Below, piece by piece: positions 24,060-31,575 of a stretch of DNA of 64,000 nt (positions within the stretch are counted from its first letter, which is position 1; every line of letters starts with the position of its first letter). Source of the stretch: Bradyrhizobium elkanii WSM2783 (lineage in GTDB: Bacteria > Pseudomonadota > Alphaproteobacteria > Rhizobiales > Xanthobacteraceae); the NCBI RefSeq assembly GCF_000472865.1, contig NZ_AXAP01000036.1, positions 26,287 through 90,286 on the forward strand, given 5' to 3'. The notes under the pieces were generated by a model. It had not been told where the DNA came from and made no database searches. It was given only the letters and a program-made list of their open reading frames with translations. The position numbers and the translations under genes were made by a program.

Positions 24060-24487
24060 CCAACATTGCGACCGAAACGCGCTCCGTCATTGTCGAACGC
24101 GAGATACCTCATCCGCCGGAAAAGATCTGGCGCGCGCTCACGCAACCGCATCTGATCGAGGAATGGCTGATGAAGAACGACTTCAAGGCAGTCGTGGGTC
24201 ACCGTTTCAATCTTCGCGGCGAGTGGGGCGGCGTGCTCGACTGCGAGGTCCTCGCGATCGAGCCGAACAAGGCGCTGTCCTACACCTGGAATTTTGTGCA
24301 CGACGATGCCGCCTTCAACCTGAAGAGCGTGGTGACCTTTACCCTCACGCCAACGAGCACGGGCACTCATCTGCGTATGGAGCAGTCGGGCTTCCGTCTC
24401 GATCAGAAGCAGGCCTACGGCGGCGCCCACGCCGGGTGGCAGCAGTTCTTTGCGAATCTGGAGCAGGTGTTGGCGCGGACGGATTGA
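24056..24487 (+). CDS. SRPBCC (AHSA1-like) protein
   Basis: A 143-residue START/AHSA1-like protein: IVEREIPHPPEKIWRALTQP and IEEWLMKNDFKAVVGHRFNL at the N-terminus, ALSYTWNF in the middle, and a C-terminal helix AGWQQFFANLEQVLAR. The fold encloses a hydrophobic pocket for a lipid-like ligand; members of ArsR-SRPBCC pairs are suspected co-sensors or small-molecule modifiers. It starts inside the stop of the ArsR gene (ATGA), which is the classic layout. Ligand unknown. Confidence 0.92.
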   Translation: MTNIATETRSVIVEREIPHPPEKIWRALTQPHLIEEWLMKNDFKAVVGHRFNLRGEWGGVLDCEVLAIEPNKALSYTWNFVHDDAAFNLKSVVTFTLTPTSTGTHLRMEQSGFRLDQKQAYGGAHAGWQQFFANLEQVLARTD

Positions 24488-24505
24488 CGTCTGCAGGTGA
24501 ATGCG

Positions 24506-24955
24506 ATGGCGAGAAAAACTCCCGTGAAGAAGGCGACAACCACGACGGTCAAGAGCAAGAATGGCTCGAAAGAAGGAGGCTCGCCCTCTCAACTGATCGA
24601 TGCGAGAATCAAGGATCTGGGCGATTGGCGGGGCGAGACGCTTGCTCGAGTCCGCAATCTCATCAAGCAGGCCGATCCCGAAGTGGTCGAAGAGTGGAAG
24701 TGGAGAGGCGTTCCGGTATGGGAGCATGGTGGGATCATCTGCACCGGCGAGACCTATAAGAGCGTCGTCAAGATGACCTTCGCCAAGGGCGCGTCATTGG
24801 AGGACCCTTCAGGCCTCTTCAACTCCAGCCTCGAAGGCAACACCAGGCGTGCGATCGACATCCATGAGGGCGACAAGATCAACGAAGCGGCGTTGAAGGC
24901 GCTCATTCGCGCCGCCGTGGCGCTGAACCTCTCTAAGAAACCAAAGAGGGCTTGA
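24506..24955 (+). CDS. DUF1801 domain-containing protein
   Basis: A 149-residue protein. Residues 1-30 are a basic tail (KKATTTTVKSKNGSKEGG); the rest is a YdhG/YjbR-like domain with LIDARIKDLGDWRGETLARV, VEEWKWRGVPVWEHGGI, VVKMTFAKGASLEDPSGLFN and EGNTRRAIDIHEGD, all typical of DUF1801. The role is unknown. ATG at 24506 has AGGTGA 6 bases upstream; a GTG at 24497 is an alternative. It follows the SRPBCC gene closely and may be in the same operon, as is common for this family. Confidence 0.88.
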   Translation: MARKTPVKKATTTTVKSKNGSKEGGSPSQLIDARIKDLGDWRGETLARVRNLIKQADPEVVEEWKWRGVPVWEHGGIICTGETYKSVVKMTFAKGASLEDPSGLFNSSLEGNTRRAIDIHEGDKINEAALKALIRAAVALNLSKKPKRA

Positions 24956-24973
24956 GGAGTCAGCGAAGACGCA

Positions 24974-26578
24974 TCATTCCGGTACGCCAGCCGCCCGTAG
25001 CGCCTCGGCATAGGTTTGCGCCATGGGCTCGACCGGGAAGGGGATTCGCGACAGGAATCCCGCGATCGAAAATTCCGGTTCGACCTTCAGCAATTCCCGA
25101 GCGACCTGCGCTGCGCGGTCGCGCTCGCCGGTCTTCACCAGCGCCACGGTGAGGACGCGCAGCGCCACCGCAAAGCGGCGGTTCTGCGCCAGCGCTTTTT
25201 CCGCCCAGGTAATCGCTTCGGGGAAATTCTCGTCCAGCACTGCGCAGATCGCGAGCGCTCCGGAGGCGAACCAGCCGCGCGGGTCGCGGGGATTGAGCCG
25301 CTGCGCCCGCTCGATCATGGCGCGGCCGGCGCCCTGATTGCCGCGCATCGCCTCGATCCAGCCGCCGAGCGTGAGCGCCATCGCGGAATTCGGGTTGATC
25401 GCGAGCGAGCGGCCGAACAATTCGCGCGCCGGTTCAATTTCGTCGGCCATGTTCCAGATTGCGAACGCGGCCATCCACAACACCTGCGCATCGTTCGGCG
25501 CCAGCTCGACCGCGCGCCAGGCCAGCGTGACGGCCTTGCTGCGATATTGCTCGTCCGGCCCGATCCAGCCCTGGAAATGGCGCAGCGCATGGCAATAGGC
25601 GGATGCCGCCATTGCCGGCGCGTAGGCGGAATCGATCGCGAGCGCCTGGTCGAGGCAATCGATCGCCGCCGCAATGCTGTCAGCGGTGAACTCATAACGC
25701 AGACTGTAGGCACGCAGCAGCAGATCGTAGGCGTCGAGCTGGCTTGGGGGAGAGGACCTGCGGCGCTCCGCTTCGGCGAGATGCAGCGTCGGCTCGATCG
25801 CGGCCACCACGCTTTCGGTGATGCGGTCCTGCAGGTCGAACACTTCGCTGGCGTCGCCGTCGAAGCGGTCGGCCCAGAGATGGACGGCCGAATTCGCATC
25901 GATGAGCTGGCCCGTGATCCGCAACCGATCGCCACCGCGGCGAACGCTGCCTTCCAGCACGTAGCCGACGCCGAGCTCGCGGCCGACCTGGCGGATATCG
26001 ACCGCCTTGCCCTTGTAGGTGAAGGAGGAGTTTCTCGCGATCACGGATAGTCCGCTGCAGCGCGACAGCGCCGTGATGATGTCCTCGGCGACCCCGTCGG
26101 CAAAATACTCCTGTTCGGGATCGCCGCTCATATTGGTGAACGGGAGCACCGCGATCGACGGGCCTTCGAAGGCGGCAACCGGCAGGCTCGTGCTCTCGTC
26201 GGCGGCTTGCTCGCGGACCTCGCCGACGAAACGAATGCCCTTGCGGGGGAGCGTGCGGATCAGCCGCTGCTCATCGCCATTGTCGCCGATCGCCGCGCGT
26301 GCGGCGTTCAGCCGGCTACTCAGCGTCGCCTCCGAGACGATCCGTCCGTGCCAGACGGCGGCTAGCAGGTCGTCGCGGCTGACGACACGCTCGCGTGAAC
26401 GGATCAGGAATTCCAACAGATCGAACACCTGCGGCTCGACGGCGACGAGGCCATCGTCCCGGCGCAGCTCGCGGCGGTCGGTATCCAGAACGAAGTCGTT
26501 GAAATAATAGAGCAATTTATAGGGCCTGCCGGCTGGGACGGGAGTCGCAGCGAACCTAGCACAAGGCGGCTGAGGCAA
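24974..26578 (-). CDS. winged-helix / TolB-like / TPR regulator
   Basis: A 534-residue protein. Residues about 25-118 are an OmpR-type winged helix (FVLDTDRRELRRDDG, EPQVFDLLEFLIRSRERVVS, DEQRLIRTLPRKGIRFVG). Residues 141-250 are the TolB-like N-terminal domain usual in adenylate-cyclase-associated proteins (SIAVLPFTNMSGDPEQEYFA, GYVLEGSVRRGGDRLRITGQ). Residues about 300-510 are TPR repeats. There is no cyclase domain. CadC-like control of a neighbour is plausible; the divergent alpha/beta hydrolase gene is 94 bp away. The true start may be a TTG at the LLYYFNDF segment. Confidence 0.85.
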   Translation of the reverse strand: MPQPPCARFAATPVPAGRPYKLLYYFNDFVLDTDRRELRRDDGLVAVEPQVFDLLEFLIRSRERVVSRDDLLAAVWHGRIVSEATLSSRLNAARAAIGDNGDEQRLIRTLPRKGIRFVGEVREQAADESTSLPVAAFEGPSIAVLPFTNMSGDPEQEYFADGVAEDIITALSRCSGLSVIARNSSFTYKGKAVDIRQVGRELGVGYVLEGSVRRGGDRLRITGQLIDANSAVHLWADRFDGDASEVFDLQDRITESVVAAIEPTLHLAEAERRRSSPPSQLDAYDLLLRAYSLRYEFTADSIAAAIDCLDQALAIDSAYAPAMAASAYCHALRHFQGWIGPDEQYRSKAVTLAWRAVELAPNDAQVLWMAAFAIWNMADEIEPARELFGRSLAINPNSAMALTLGGWIEAMRGNQGAGRAMIERAQRLNPRDPRGWFASGALAICAVLDENFPEAITWAEKALAQNRRFAVALRVLTVALVKTGERDRAAQVARELLKVEPEFSIAGFLSRIPFPVEPMAQTYAEALRAAGVPE

Positions 26579-26672
26579 AAATCAAAGCCATCTGAAGGAT
26601 AAATCCAGATAGTCTCCAAGCGCTCACGGTCGGGAGGGGGCAAAAGGTCGCCAGTTCGAAACGGAGATCGCC

Positions 26673-27719
26673 ATGTCCCAGGATATCAACCAGAGCCGCC
26701 GCCGCTTCTTCGGCGTTGCCGCCGGAACCTTCGCCGCCGCCCAGTTCGGCCTGATCGGATCCGCCTATGCGCAGGGCGCCAAGAAGGTGACGCTGCCCGC
26801 GGCGCGGCCGGGGGCGCATACGTCGTTCGGCCCGTTGAAGCAGATCGACGCCGGCCTCCTCAATGTCAGCTATGCCGAGGCAGGGCCTGCTGGTGGTCCC
26901 GTGGTGATCCTGCTGCACGGCTGGCCTTACGACATCTACAGCTATGTCGACGTCGCGCCGCTACTGGCATCCGCCGGCTATCGCGTGATCATCCCTTATC
27001 TGCGCGGCTATGGCCCCACGCGTTTCCTATCCGATGCGACGTTGCGAAACGGCCAGCCGGCGGCGCTCGCGGTCGACATCATCGCGCTGATGGATGCGCT
27101 CAAGATCGAGAAGGCGACGCTTGCCGGCTACGACTGGGGCGCGCGCACGGCCAACATCATCGCCGCGCTCTGGCCCGAGCGCTGCAAGGCGATGGTCTCC
27201 GTCAGCGGCTACCTGATCGGCAGCCAGGAGGCCGGCAAGATGCCGCTGCCGCCGAAGGCTGAACTGCAATGGTGGTACCAGTTCTATTTTGCCACCGAGC
27301 GCGGGCAGCAGGGCTACGACAAGTACCGGCACGACTTCGCCAGGCTGATCTGGCAGCTCGCTTCGCCGAAGTGGAATTTCGACGACGCCACCTTCGAGCG
27401 TAGCGCGGCCGCCTTCGACAATTCCGATCACGTCCGCATCGTCATCCATAACTATCGCTGGCGGCTCGACCTCGCCCAAGGCGAAGCGAAATACGACGAT
27501 CTGGAGAAGAAGCTGGCGACATTCCCGGTTATCACGGTGCCGACCATTACCATGGAAGGCGATGCCAACGGCGCGCCGCATCCGGAGCCGAGCGCCTACG
27601 CCAAAAAATTCTCCGGCAAGTACGAGCACCGCCTCATCACCGGCGGCATCGGCCACAATCTGCCGCAGGAGGCCCCGCAGGCCTTCGCGCAGGCCGTCAT
27701 CGATGTCGATAACGCCTGA
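26673..27719 (+). CDS. Tat-exported alpha/beta hydrolase, epoxide-hydrolase-like
   Basis: A 348-residue protein. The N-terminus is a twin-arginine signal: SRRRFFGVAAGTF, a hydrophobic stretch, and AYA cleavage near residue 33. The mature part is an alpha/beta hydrolase with LLHGWPYD (residues 81-88) and an Asp nucleophile elbow AGYDWGAR (Asp 154); GGIGHNLPQEAP supplies the catalytic His. It is a relative of the cytoplasmic enzyme at 9873-10778 with matching PYLRG, GYDWGAR and HNLPQ/HFIPR blocks. A periplasmic epoxide- or ester-hydrolysing role is inferred. GGAG precedes the ATG; a P460-type cytochrome gene follows 26 bp later. Confidence 0.9.
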   Translation: MSQDINQSRRRFFGVAAGTFAAAQFGLIGSAYAQGAKKVTLPAARPGAHTSFGPLKQIDAGLLNVSYAEAGPAGGPVVILLHGWPYDIYSYVDVAPLLASAGYRVIIPYLRGYGPTRFLSDATLRNGQPAALAVDIIALMDALKIEKATLAGYDWGARTANIIAALWPERCKAMVSVSGYLIGSQEAGKMPLPPKAELQWWYQFYFATERGQQGYDKYRHDFARLIWQLASPKWNFDDATFERSAAAFDNSDHVRIVIHNYRWRLDLAQGEAKYDDLEKKLATFPVITVPTITMEGDANGAPHPEPSAYAKKFSGKYEHRLITGGIGHNLPQEAPQAFAQAVIDVDNA

Positions 27720-27745
27720 TCGAACAGCAACACGGTATCAAACTG

Positions 27746-28249
27746 ATGCGACAGAATCTGAAATGGGCCCTGGCGGCTCTCATGGTGGCGTGCGCCACGA
27801 CGGCAGTGCCCTTCGCCGCCAGCCTTGCCGACGATGGGGCGTCGCCGATCTTCGGTGTCAGGATTCCCGAAGGCTATCGCGACTGGAAGCTGATCTCGGT
27901 CGGACAGGAGGTCGGCCTCGATGAACTGCGGGGCGTCCTCGGCAATGCCACCGCGGTCAAGGCCAGCAAGGGTGGCACGCTGCCGTTTCCGGACGGCACG
28001 ACCTTCGTCAAGCTAGCCTGGAAGCATGTCCCGGTCGAAGGCCTCGACGGCGCCTTCATCACCGGCTCGCCCACGACGGTCCAGATCATGGTCAAGGACT
28101 CCGCCAAATACGCCTCCACCGGCGGCTGGGGCTTTGGCCGGTTCATCGACGGCAAGCCCGTGGACGAGGCCCAGCACAGGACCTGCTTCGCCTGCCACGA
28201 AGCCCATGCGAAGGATCACGATTTCGTCTTCACGCGATATGGACGCTAG
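27746..28249 (+). CDS. cytochrome P460 family protein
   Basis: A 167-residue periplasmic haem protein. It has a signal peptide (ALAALMVACATTAVPFAASLA), the P460-like domain start IFGVRIPEGYRDWKLISVG, and a single c-type haem site C147-F-A-C150-H151 near the C-terminus. P460 proteins bind a modified c-haem and in some bacteria act on hydroxylamine, but most members are uncharacterised and the crosslinking Lys cannot be confirmed by eye. It is 26 bp downstream of the Tat hydrolase gene. The stop codon TAG is shared with the first bases of a dispersed repeat. Confidence 0.87.
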   Translation: MRQNLKWALAALMVACATTAVPFAASLADDGASPIFGVRIPEGYRDWKLISVGQEVGLDELRGVLGNATAVKASKGGTLPFPDGTTFVKLAWKHVPVEGLDGAFITGSPTTVQIMVKDSAKYASTGGWGFGRFIDGKPVDEAQHRTCFACHEAHAKDHDFVFTRYGR

Positions 28250-28322
28250 AGCATGATCCGGAAAAGTGGAATCCGGTTTTCCCTCGCGACAAACGCGCAG
28301 CGTTTGCGCGGAGATCATGCTC
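28248..28322. repeat. dispersed repeat, AGAGCATGATC family, copy 1
   Basis: Begins AGAGCATGATCCGGAAAAGT, contains CCGGTTTTCCCTCGCGACAA and ends GAGATCATGCTC. The ends GAGCATGATC and GATCATGCTC are a perfect 10-bp inverted repeat; ACGCG-CAGCG-TTTGCGCG gives an inner stem. It overlaps the stop codon of the cytochrome gene. A second copy lies at 51283-51357. Confidence 0.85.
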
Positions 28323-28425
28323 CAAACAAAGACTCCCGGGAATTCACAGGAGGGGTGGGTACCTAATCTGGCGCAACAGCCATTGCGAAGCTACTTTCTC
28401 GCGGCAACGCATGCGAGGAATGGCA

Positions 28426-28791
28426 TTGAGCATCACCATCTACGGCATCAAGAACTGCGACACCATGAAGAAGGCGCGCGCCTGGCTAGACGGCCATGGC
28501 GTCGTCTATGATTTCCACGACTACAAGGCGGCCGGCATCGCCAAGGACAAGCTGAAGCAATGGAGCGACGAGGTCGGCTGGGAAACGCTGCTCAACCGGG
28601 CCGGCACCACATTCAAGAAATTGCCCGACGCCGACAAGGAAGGCCTGAACGAGCGCAAGGCCCTGGCGCTGATGGCGGCGCAGCCGTCGATGATCAAACG
28701 GCCGGTGCTGGACCTCGGCGGCAAGCTCCTAGTCGGCTTCAAGGAGGAGGTCTACGCCAAGGAAGTGAAGTCGCGCGGCCGCAAGGGGTAG
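28426..28791 (+). CDS. ArsC/Spx-family reductase-like protein (YffB-like)
   Basis: A 121-residue thioredoxin-fold protein of the arsenate-reductase-like ArsC superfamily. SITIYGIKNCDTMKKARAWL at the N-terminus holds a single Cys; LLNRAGTTFKKLP and PSMIKRPVLDLGGKLLVGF are the typical YffB segments, where the RPVL Arg-Pro is conserved. It lacks the second and third catalytic cysteines of true arsenate reductases, and YffB-like members are proposed glutathione-dependent thiol reductases. I favour the TTG at 28426 because GAGGA lies 6 bases upstream; ATGs at 28411 and 28420 in frame are alternatives. Confidence 0.88.
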   Translation: MSITIYGIKNCDTMKKARAWLDGHGVVYDFHDYKAAGIAKDKLKQWSDEVGWETLLNRAGTTFKKLPDADKEGLNERKALALMAAQPSMIKRPVLDLGGKLLVGFKEEVYAKEVKSRGRKG

Positions 28792-28806
28792 GGCGGGGCG
28801 ATTTTC

Positions 28807-28835
28807 GGGAACCTCGGCGCCTCGGCCGCATCCAA
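28807..28835 (+). promoter_or_regulatory. ECF sigma promoter, copy 1 (autoregulatory)
   Basis: GGGAACCT-N14-CATCCAA, 35 bp before the sigma factor ATG. The identical hexamers with identical spacing occur before the next gene at 29568, which identifies them as the probable -35 and -10 of the promoter read by this sigma factor. Confidence 0.78.
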
Positions 28836-28869
28836 TTCTGGTATCCGCTGGAATGAAGGCGAGAACGCC

Positions 28870-29559
28870 ATGCAATCGGCCACCACACCCAAGTCTGCGC
28901 CGGCTGCGTCCGGCGATGTCGAACTCGTCAAGCGCGCATTGGCGCGCGACGAGGCCGCCGTTCGCGCCATCCTTAAAGCCAACAATCGCAGGCTCTATCG
29001 GCTGGCGCGCGGCATCCTGCGCAACGACAGCGAGGCCGAGGACGTCGTCCAGGAAACCTATGTCCGGGCCTTCACGCATCTTGCCGATTTCCGCGGCGAG
29101 TCCAGCCTGTCAACATGGCTGTCGCGGATCACGATGAACGAGGCGCTGGGACGGCTGCGCCGCGAGCGGCCCGGGGTCGAAATTTCGTCACTGCCGCAAG
29201 GCGCGCTGGAAGCGCAGATCATCCGGTTCCCCCTGATGTCCACTGCAGACGATCCTGAAAAGTCCATGGCTCAGCGCGAAATCCACAGAGTTGTCGAGGC
29301 CGCCATCGACGAACTGCCGGAGGCGTTTCGCCTCGTCTTCATCACGCGCGTGGTTGAGGGCATGAATGTCGAGGAGACCGCCGAGCTTCTTGACCTGAGG
29401 CCTGAGACGGTGAAGACGCGGCTGCACCGCGCCCGCGCCATGCTGCGCGACAATGTCGAGAAGAAGATTGGTCCTGTCATCATGGAGATGTTCCCGTTCG
29501 CCGGCCGTCGCTGCGACCGGCTGACCGAAGCCGTGCTGCAACGGCTCGACTACATCTGA
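28870..29559 (+). CDS. ECF-family RNA polymerase sigma factor
   Basis: A 229-residue ECF sigma factor. Region 2 is EAAVRAILKANNRRLYRLAR with the -10 reading part SEAEDVVQETYVRAFTHLAD; region 4 is DELPEAFRLVFITRVVEGMN, VEETAELLDLRPETVKTRLH, RARAMLR. There is a C-terminal extension with a Cys (GRRCDRLTEAVLQRL). No anti-sigma gene is adjacent. Its own promoter and that of the next operon share GGGAACCT-N14-CATCCAA, so it is likely autoregulated. The neighbours, a DUF4142 protein and a periplasmic cupredoxin, resemble the pseudoazurin-type targets I recall for the RpoE1/RpoE4 group of Sinorhizobium; that link is inference. Confidence 0.92.
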   Translation: MQSATTPKSAPAASGDVELVKRALARDEAAVRAILKANNRRLYRLARGILRNDSEAEDVVQETYVRAFTHLADFRGESSLSTWLSRITMNEALGRLRRERPGVEISSLPQGALEAQIIRFPLMSTADDPEKSMAQREIHRVVEAAIDELPEAFRLVFITRVVEGMNVEETAELLDLRPETVKTRLHRARAMLRDNVEKKIGPVIMEMFPFAGRRCDRLTEAVLQRLDYI

Positions 29560-29567
29560 AGAATTTT

Positions 29568-29596
29568 GGGAACCTCGCCCGCCGATCGCCATCCAA
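29568..29596 (+). promoter_or_regulatory. ECF sigma promoter, copy 2
   Basis: GGGAACCT-N14-CATCCAA, starting 9 bp after the sigma factor stop and ending 57 bp before the DUF4142 start. Same elements and same spacing as at 28807. Confidence 0.78.
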
Positions 29597-29653
29597 CTCC
29601 TGTGCAAGCGAAATGCGCCGTCGGGAACCCGAGGCGCCACAGGAGGACCAGAT

Positions 29654-30172
29654 ATGTTCGCTCAATTGGGAGCGGCGATCGCCGCGGTGATGTTGTTGAG
29701 CAGCCCAGCGCTTGCCGAAAGCAAGCTCACCGATCCACAGATCGCCCACATCGCGTACACCGCCGGCAATATCGACATCGCGGCGGCCAAGCAGGCGCTG
29801 ACGAAGGCCAGCAACAAGGACGTCAAGGCGTTCGCGGAAGACATGGTGCGCGACCATGAGGCCGTGAACAAGCAAGCGCTCGACCTCGTCAAGAAGCTCA
29901 AGGTCACGCCCGAAGACAACGACACCAGCAAGGCATTGTCGAAGCAAGCGGCCGACAAGCTCGCCGAGTTCGGCAAGCTCCACGGCGCCGCCTTCGACAA
30001 GGCCTACATCGCCAACGAGGTCGCCTATCACAAGACCGTCGACAGCGCGCTGGAAACGAAGTTGATCCCATCGGCCAGCAACCCCGAGCTGAAGAGCTTG
30101 CTGCAGACCGGCCTGAAGATCTTTCAGGGCCACGAGCAGCACGCCGAGCATGTCGCCGCAGAGCTGAAATAA
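29654..30172 (+). CDS. DUF4142 periplasmic protein
   Basis: A 172-residue exported protein: signal peptide to about residue 22 (MLLSSPALAESK), then a four-helix DUF4142 domain with DPQIAHIAYTAGNIDIAAA, SNKDVKAFAEDMVRDHEAVN, and FDKAYIANEVAYHKTVDSAL, including conserved His residues (RDH, YH, EQHAEH) that may bind metal. The family is ferritin-like in shape and of unknown role, often envelope-stress linked. AGGAGG precedes the ATG. It follows the sigma factor behind the shared promoter motif and is co-transcribed with the cupredoxin 18 bp downstream. Confidence 0.92.
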   Translation: MFAQLGAAIAAVMLLSSPALAESKLTDPQIAHIAYTAGNIDIAAAKQALTKASNKDVKAFAEDMVRDHEAVNKQALDLVKKLKVTPEDNDTSKALSKQAADKLAEFGKLHGAAFDKAYIANEVAYHKTVDSALETKLIPSASNPELKSLLQTGLKIFQGHEQHAEHVAAELK

Positions 30173-30190
30173 CTTGTAGGGGAGCTGCCC

Positions 30191-30523
30191 ATGCAGCCCG
30201 GACGCCTCTGTCTGATCGCCGGCGTGCTTTCCCTTGCGGCGATGGCGGTCCCCGCGCATGCCGCGACGATCACGATCGTGATGGAGAATCTGGTGGTCTC
30301 GCCGGCCGAGGCCACGGCCAAGCTCGGCGATACCATCGAATGGGTAAACAAGGACGTGGTCGCGCACACAGCGACCGCGAAGAACGGCGATTTCGACGTG
30401 ACGATACCGTCGAGGAAGACCGTGACTTACGTCCTGAAGAAGGCGGGCACGGTCGACTACTACTGCCGCTTCCATCCCAACATGAAGGCGATACTGAAGA
30501 TTGCCAGTGAGCCGTCGCCTTGA
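30191..30523 (+). CDS. cupredoxin (amicyanin/pseudoazurin-like)
   Basis: A 110-residue periplasmic blue copper protein. Signal peptide with cleavage after AHA (about residue 24), then a beta-sandwich of about 86 residues. The type-1 copper ligands are all present: His 59 in VVAHTA and the C-terminal C92-R-F-H95-P-N-M98 loop. Length matches amicyanin-like cupredoxins that act as one-electron carriers. It is the second gene behind the ECF-type promoter, suggesting electron-transfer duty during the stress that activates the sigma factor. Confidence 0.93.
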   Translation: MQPGRLCLIAGVLSLAAMAVPAHAATITIVMENLVVSPAEATAKLGDTIEWVNKDVVAHTATAKNGDFDVTIPSRKTVTYVLKKAGTVDYYCRFHPNMKAILKIASEPSP

Positions 30524-30626
30524 TCGGCAGGAGGCTCATGGAACCTTGCTGCAGGTCTCCGTTCCAGGGTAGATATACTTCCGGACGTCAACCGGCCTCG
30601 ATCATCAACCCTTGAGGGAGAGAGCA

Positions 30627-31541
30627 GTGGGACTGTCCTGGCAACAAGGTCCGCTCTCAACGGGAGCATTTGGCCGGTTCCTCGTGCCCGAACCGCTGCC
30701 GAAGCGATTGTTATACGTAGAGCGTTTGCGCCGGCGCATGCGCGTGCGCTTCGGGGAAATCTGGATCGCTGACAGCGAGCATGTCCTCTTGCTCTTCGAA
30801 CCGGGCCGCTATCCGGTCGCCTACTTCCCGGAGAGCGATGTTTCGCCACACGTCCTGGAGCGCACCGAGCATACCACGGAGCATCCCGATCTCGGGCCCA
30901 CGTCCTGGTACAGCGTCCGGGCGGACGAACAACACATCGCGCCGCGAGGAGCGTGGCAGCACACCGGTCTGCCCGCCCACGCGAGCGAACTGCAGGCGCG
31001 CGTCGCATTCGCCTGGCGGGCCATGGATGCATTCTACGAAGAAGACGAAAGAATCCTCGGCCATGCCGCTGACCCCTACCACCGTATCGACATTCGCCAG
31101 GCCTCGCGTAACCTCGTGGTCCGCCATGGTGAACGGATCATCGCCGACACCAAGCGGCCGCTGGTCCTCTACGAGTCCGGCTTCGCGCCGCGCTGGTACG
31201 TTCCACGCGCTGATATCGATGAGGCCGCTCTCGCTCCGGTGAAACTCCAGACCTTCTGCCCGTACAAAGGACTGTGCAGCTACTACAGCATCGGTGACGC
31301 ACGCCAGGCGGCCTGGTTCTATCCTGATGCCTATCCCGAGGTGCGCCGCATCTCCAACCTGGTGTCGTTCGAACCTGATCTCGTCACGGTCCTTCTCGAT
31401 GGCACCCAGCTCCATCTTGAGCCGGGTCAGACGGTGGTCCCGCATGGCCCCGATCGCAACCTCGACCTCGCCGAGGTGGTTCGCCCTGCAAATGGGCATC
31501 AGCGGTCACCCGATAGCGGCCCCGCGGCTGAGAGCGGCTAG
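30627..31541 (+). CDS. protein with two DUF427 domains
   Basis: A 304-residue protein containing two tandem DUF427-type beta domains: about residues 38-135 (RVRFGEIWIADSEHVLLLFE, then VAYFPESDVS, TSWYSVRADEQ) and about 158-265 (VVRHGERIIADTKRPLVLYE, WYVPRADIDEAAL, FCPYKGLCSYYSI). The second repeat has the family CPYKG-x-C-x-YYS segment. Function is unknown. GTG at 30627 is preceded by GAGGGAG. The MOSC-oxidoreductase fusion follows 34 bp later and is probably its operon partner. Confidence 0.88.
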   Translation: MGLSWQQGPLSTGAFGRFLVPEPLPKRLLYVERLRRRMRVRFGEIWIADSEHVLLLFEPGRYPVAYFPESDVSPHVLERTEHTTEHPDLGPTSWYSVRADEQHIAPRGAWQHTGLPAHASELQARVAFAWRAMDAFYEEDERILGHAADPYHRIDIRQASRNLVVRHGERIIADTKRPLVLYESGFAPRWYVPRADIDEAALAPVKLQTFCPYKGLCSYYSIGDARQAAWFYPDAYPEVRRISNLVSFEPDLVTVLLDGTQLHLEPGQTVVPHGPDRNLDLAEVVRPANGHQRSPDSGPAAESG

Positions 31542-31575
31542 GAAACTTCCGGTCCCCACAAAAGCGGAGCAGGAC

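Noticed and set aside
30542..30566. GGAAC followed at 15 bp by CGTT, like an EcfG general-stress promoter before the double-DUF427 gene
   Set aside because: The spacing is one base short of the usual 16-17, and single matches of this short motif are expected by chance.
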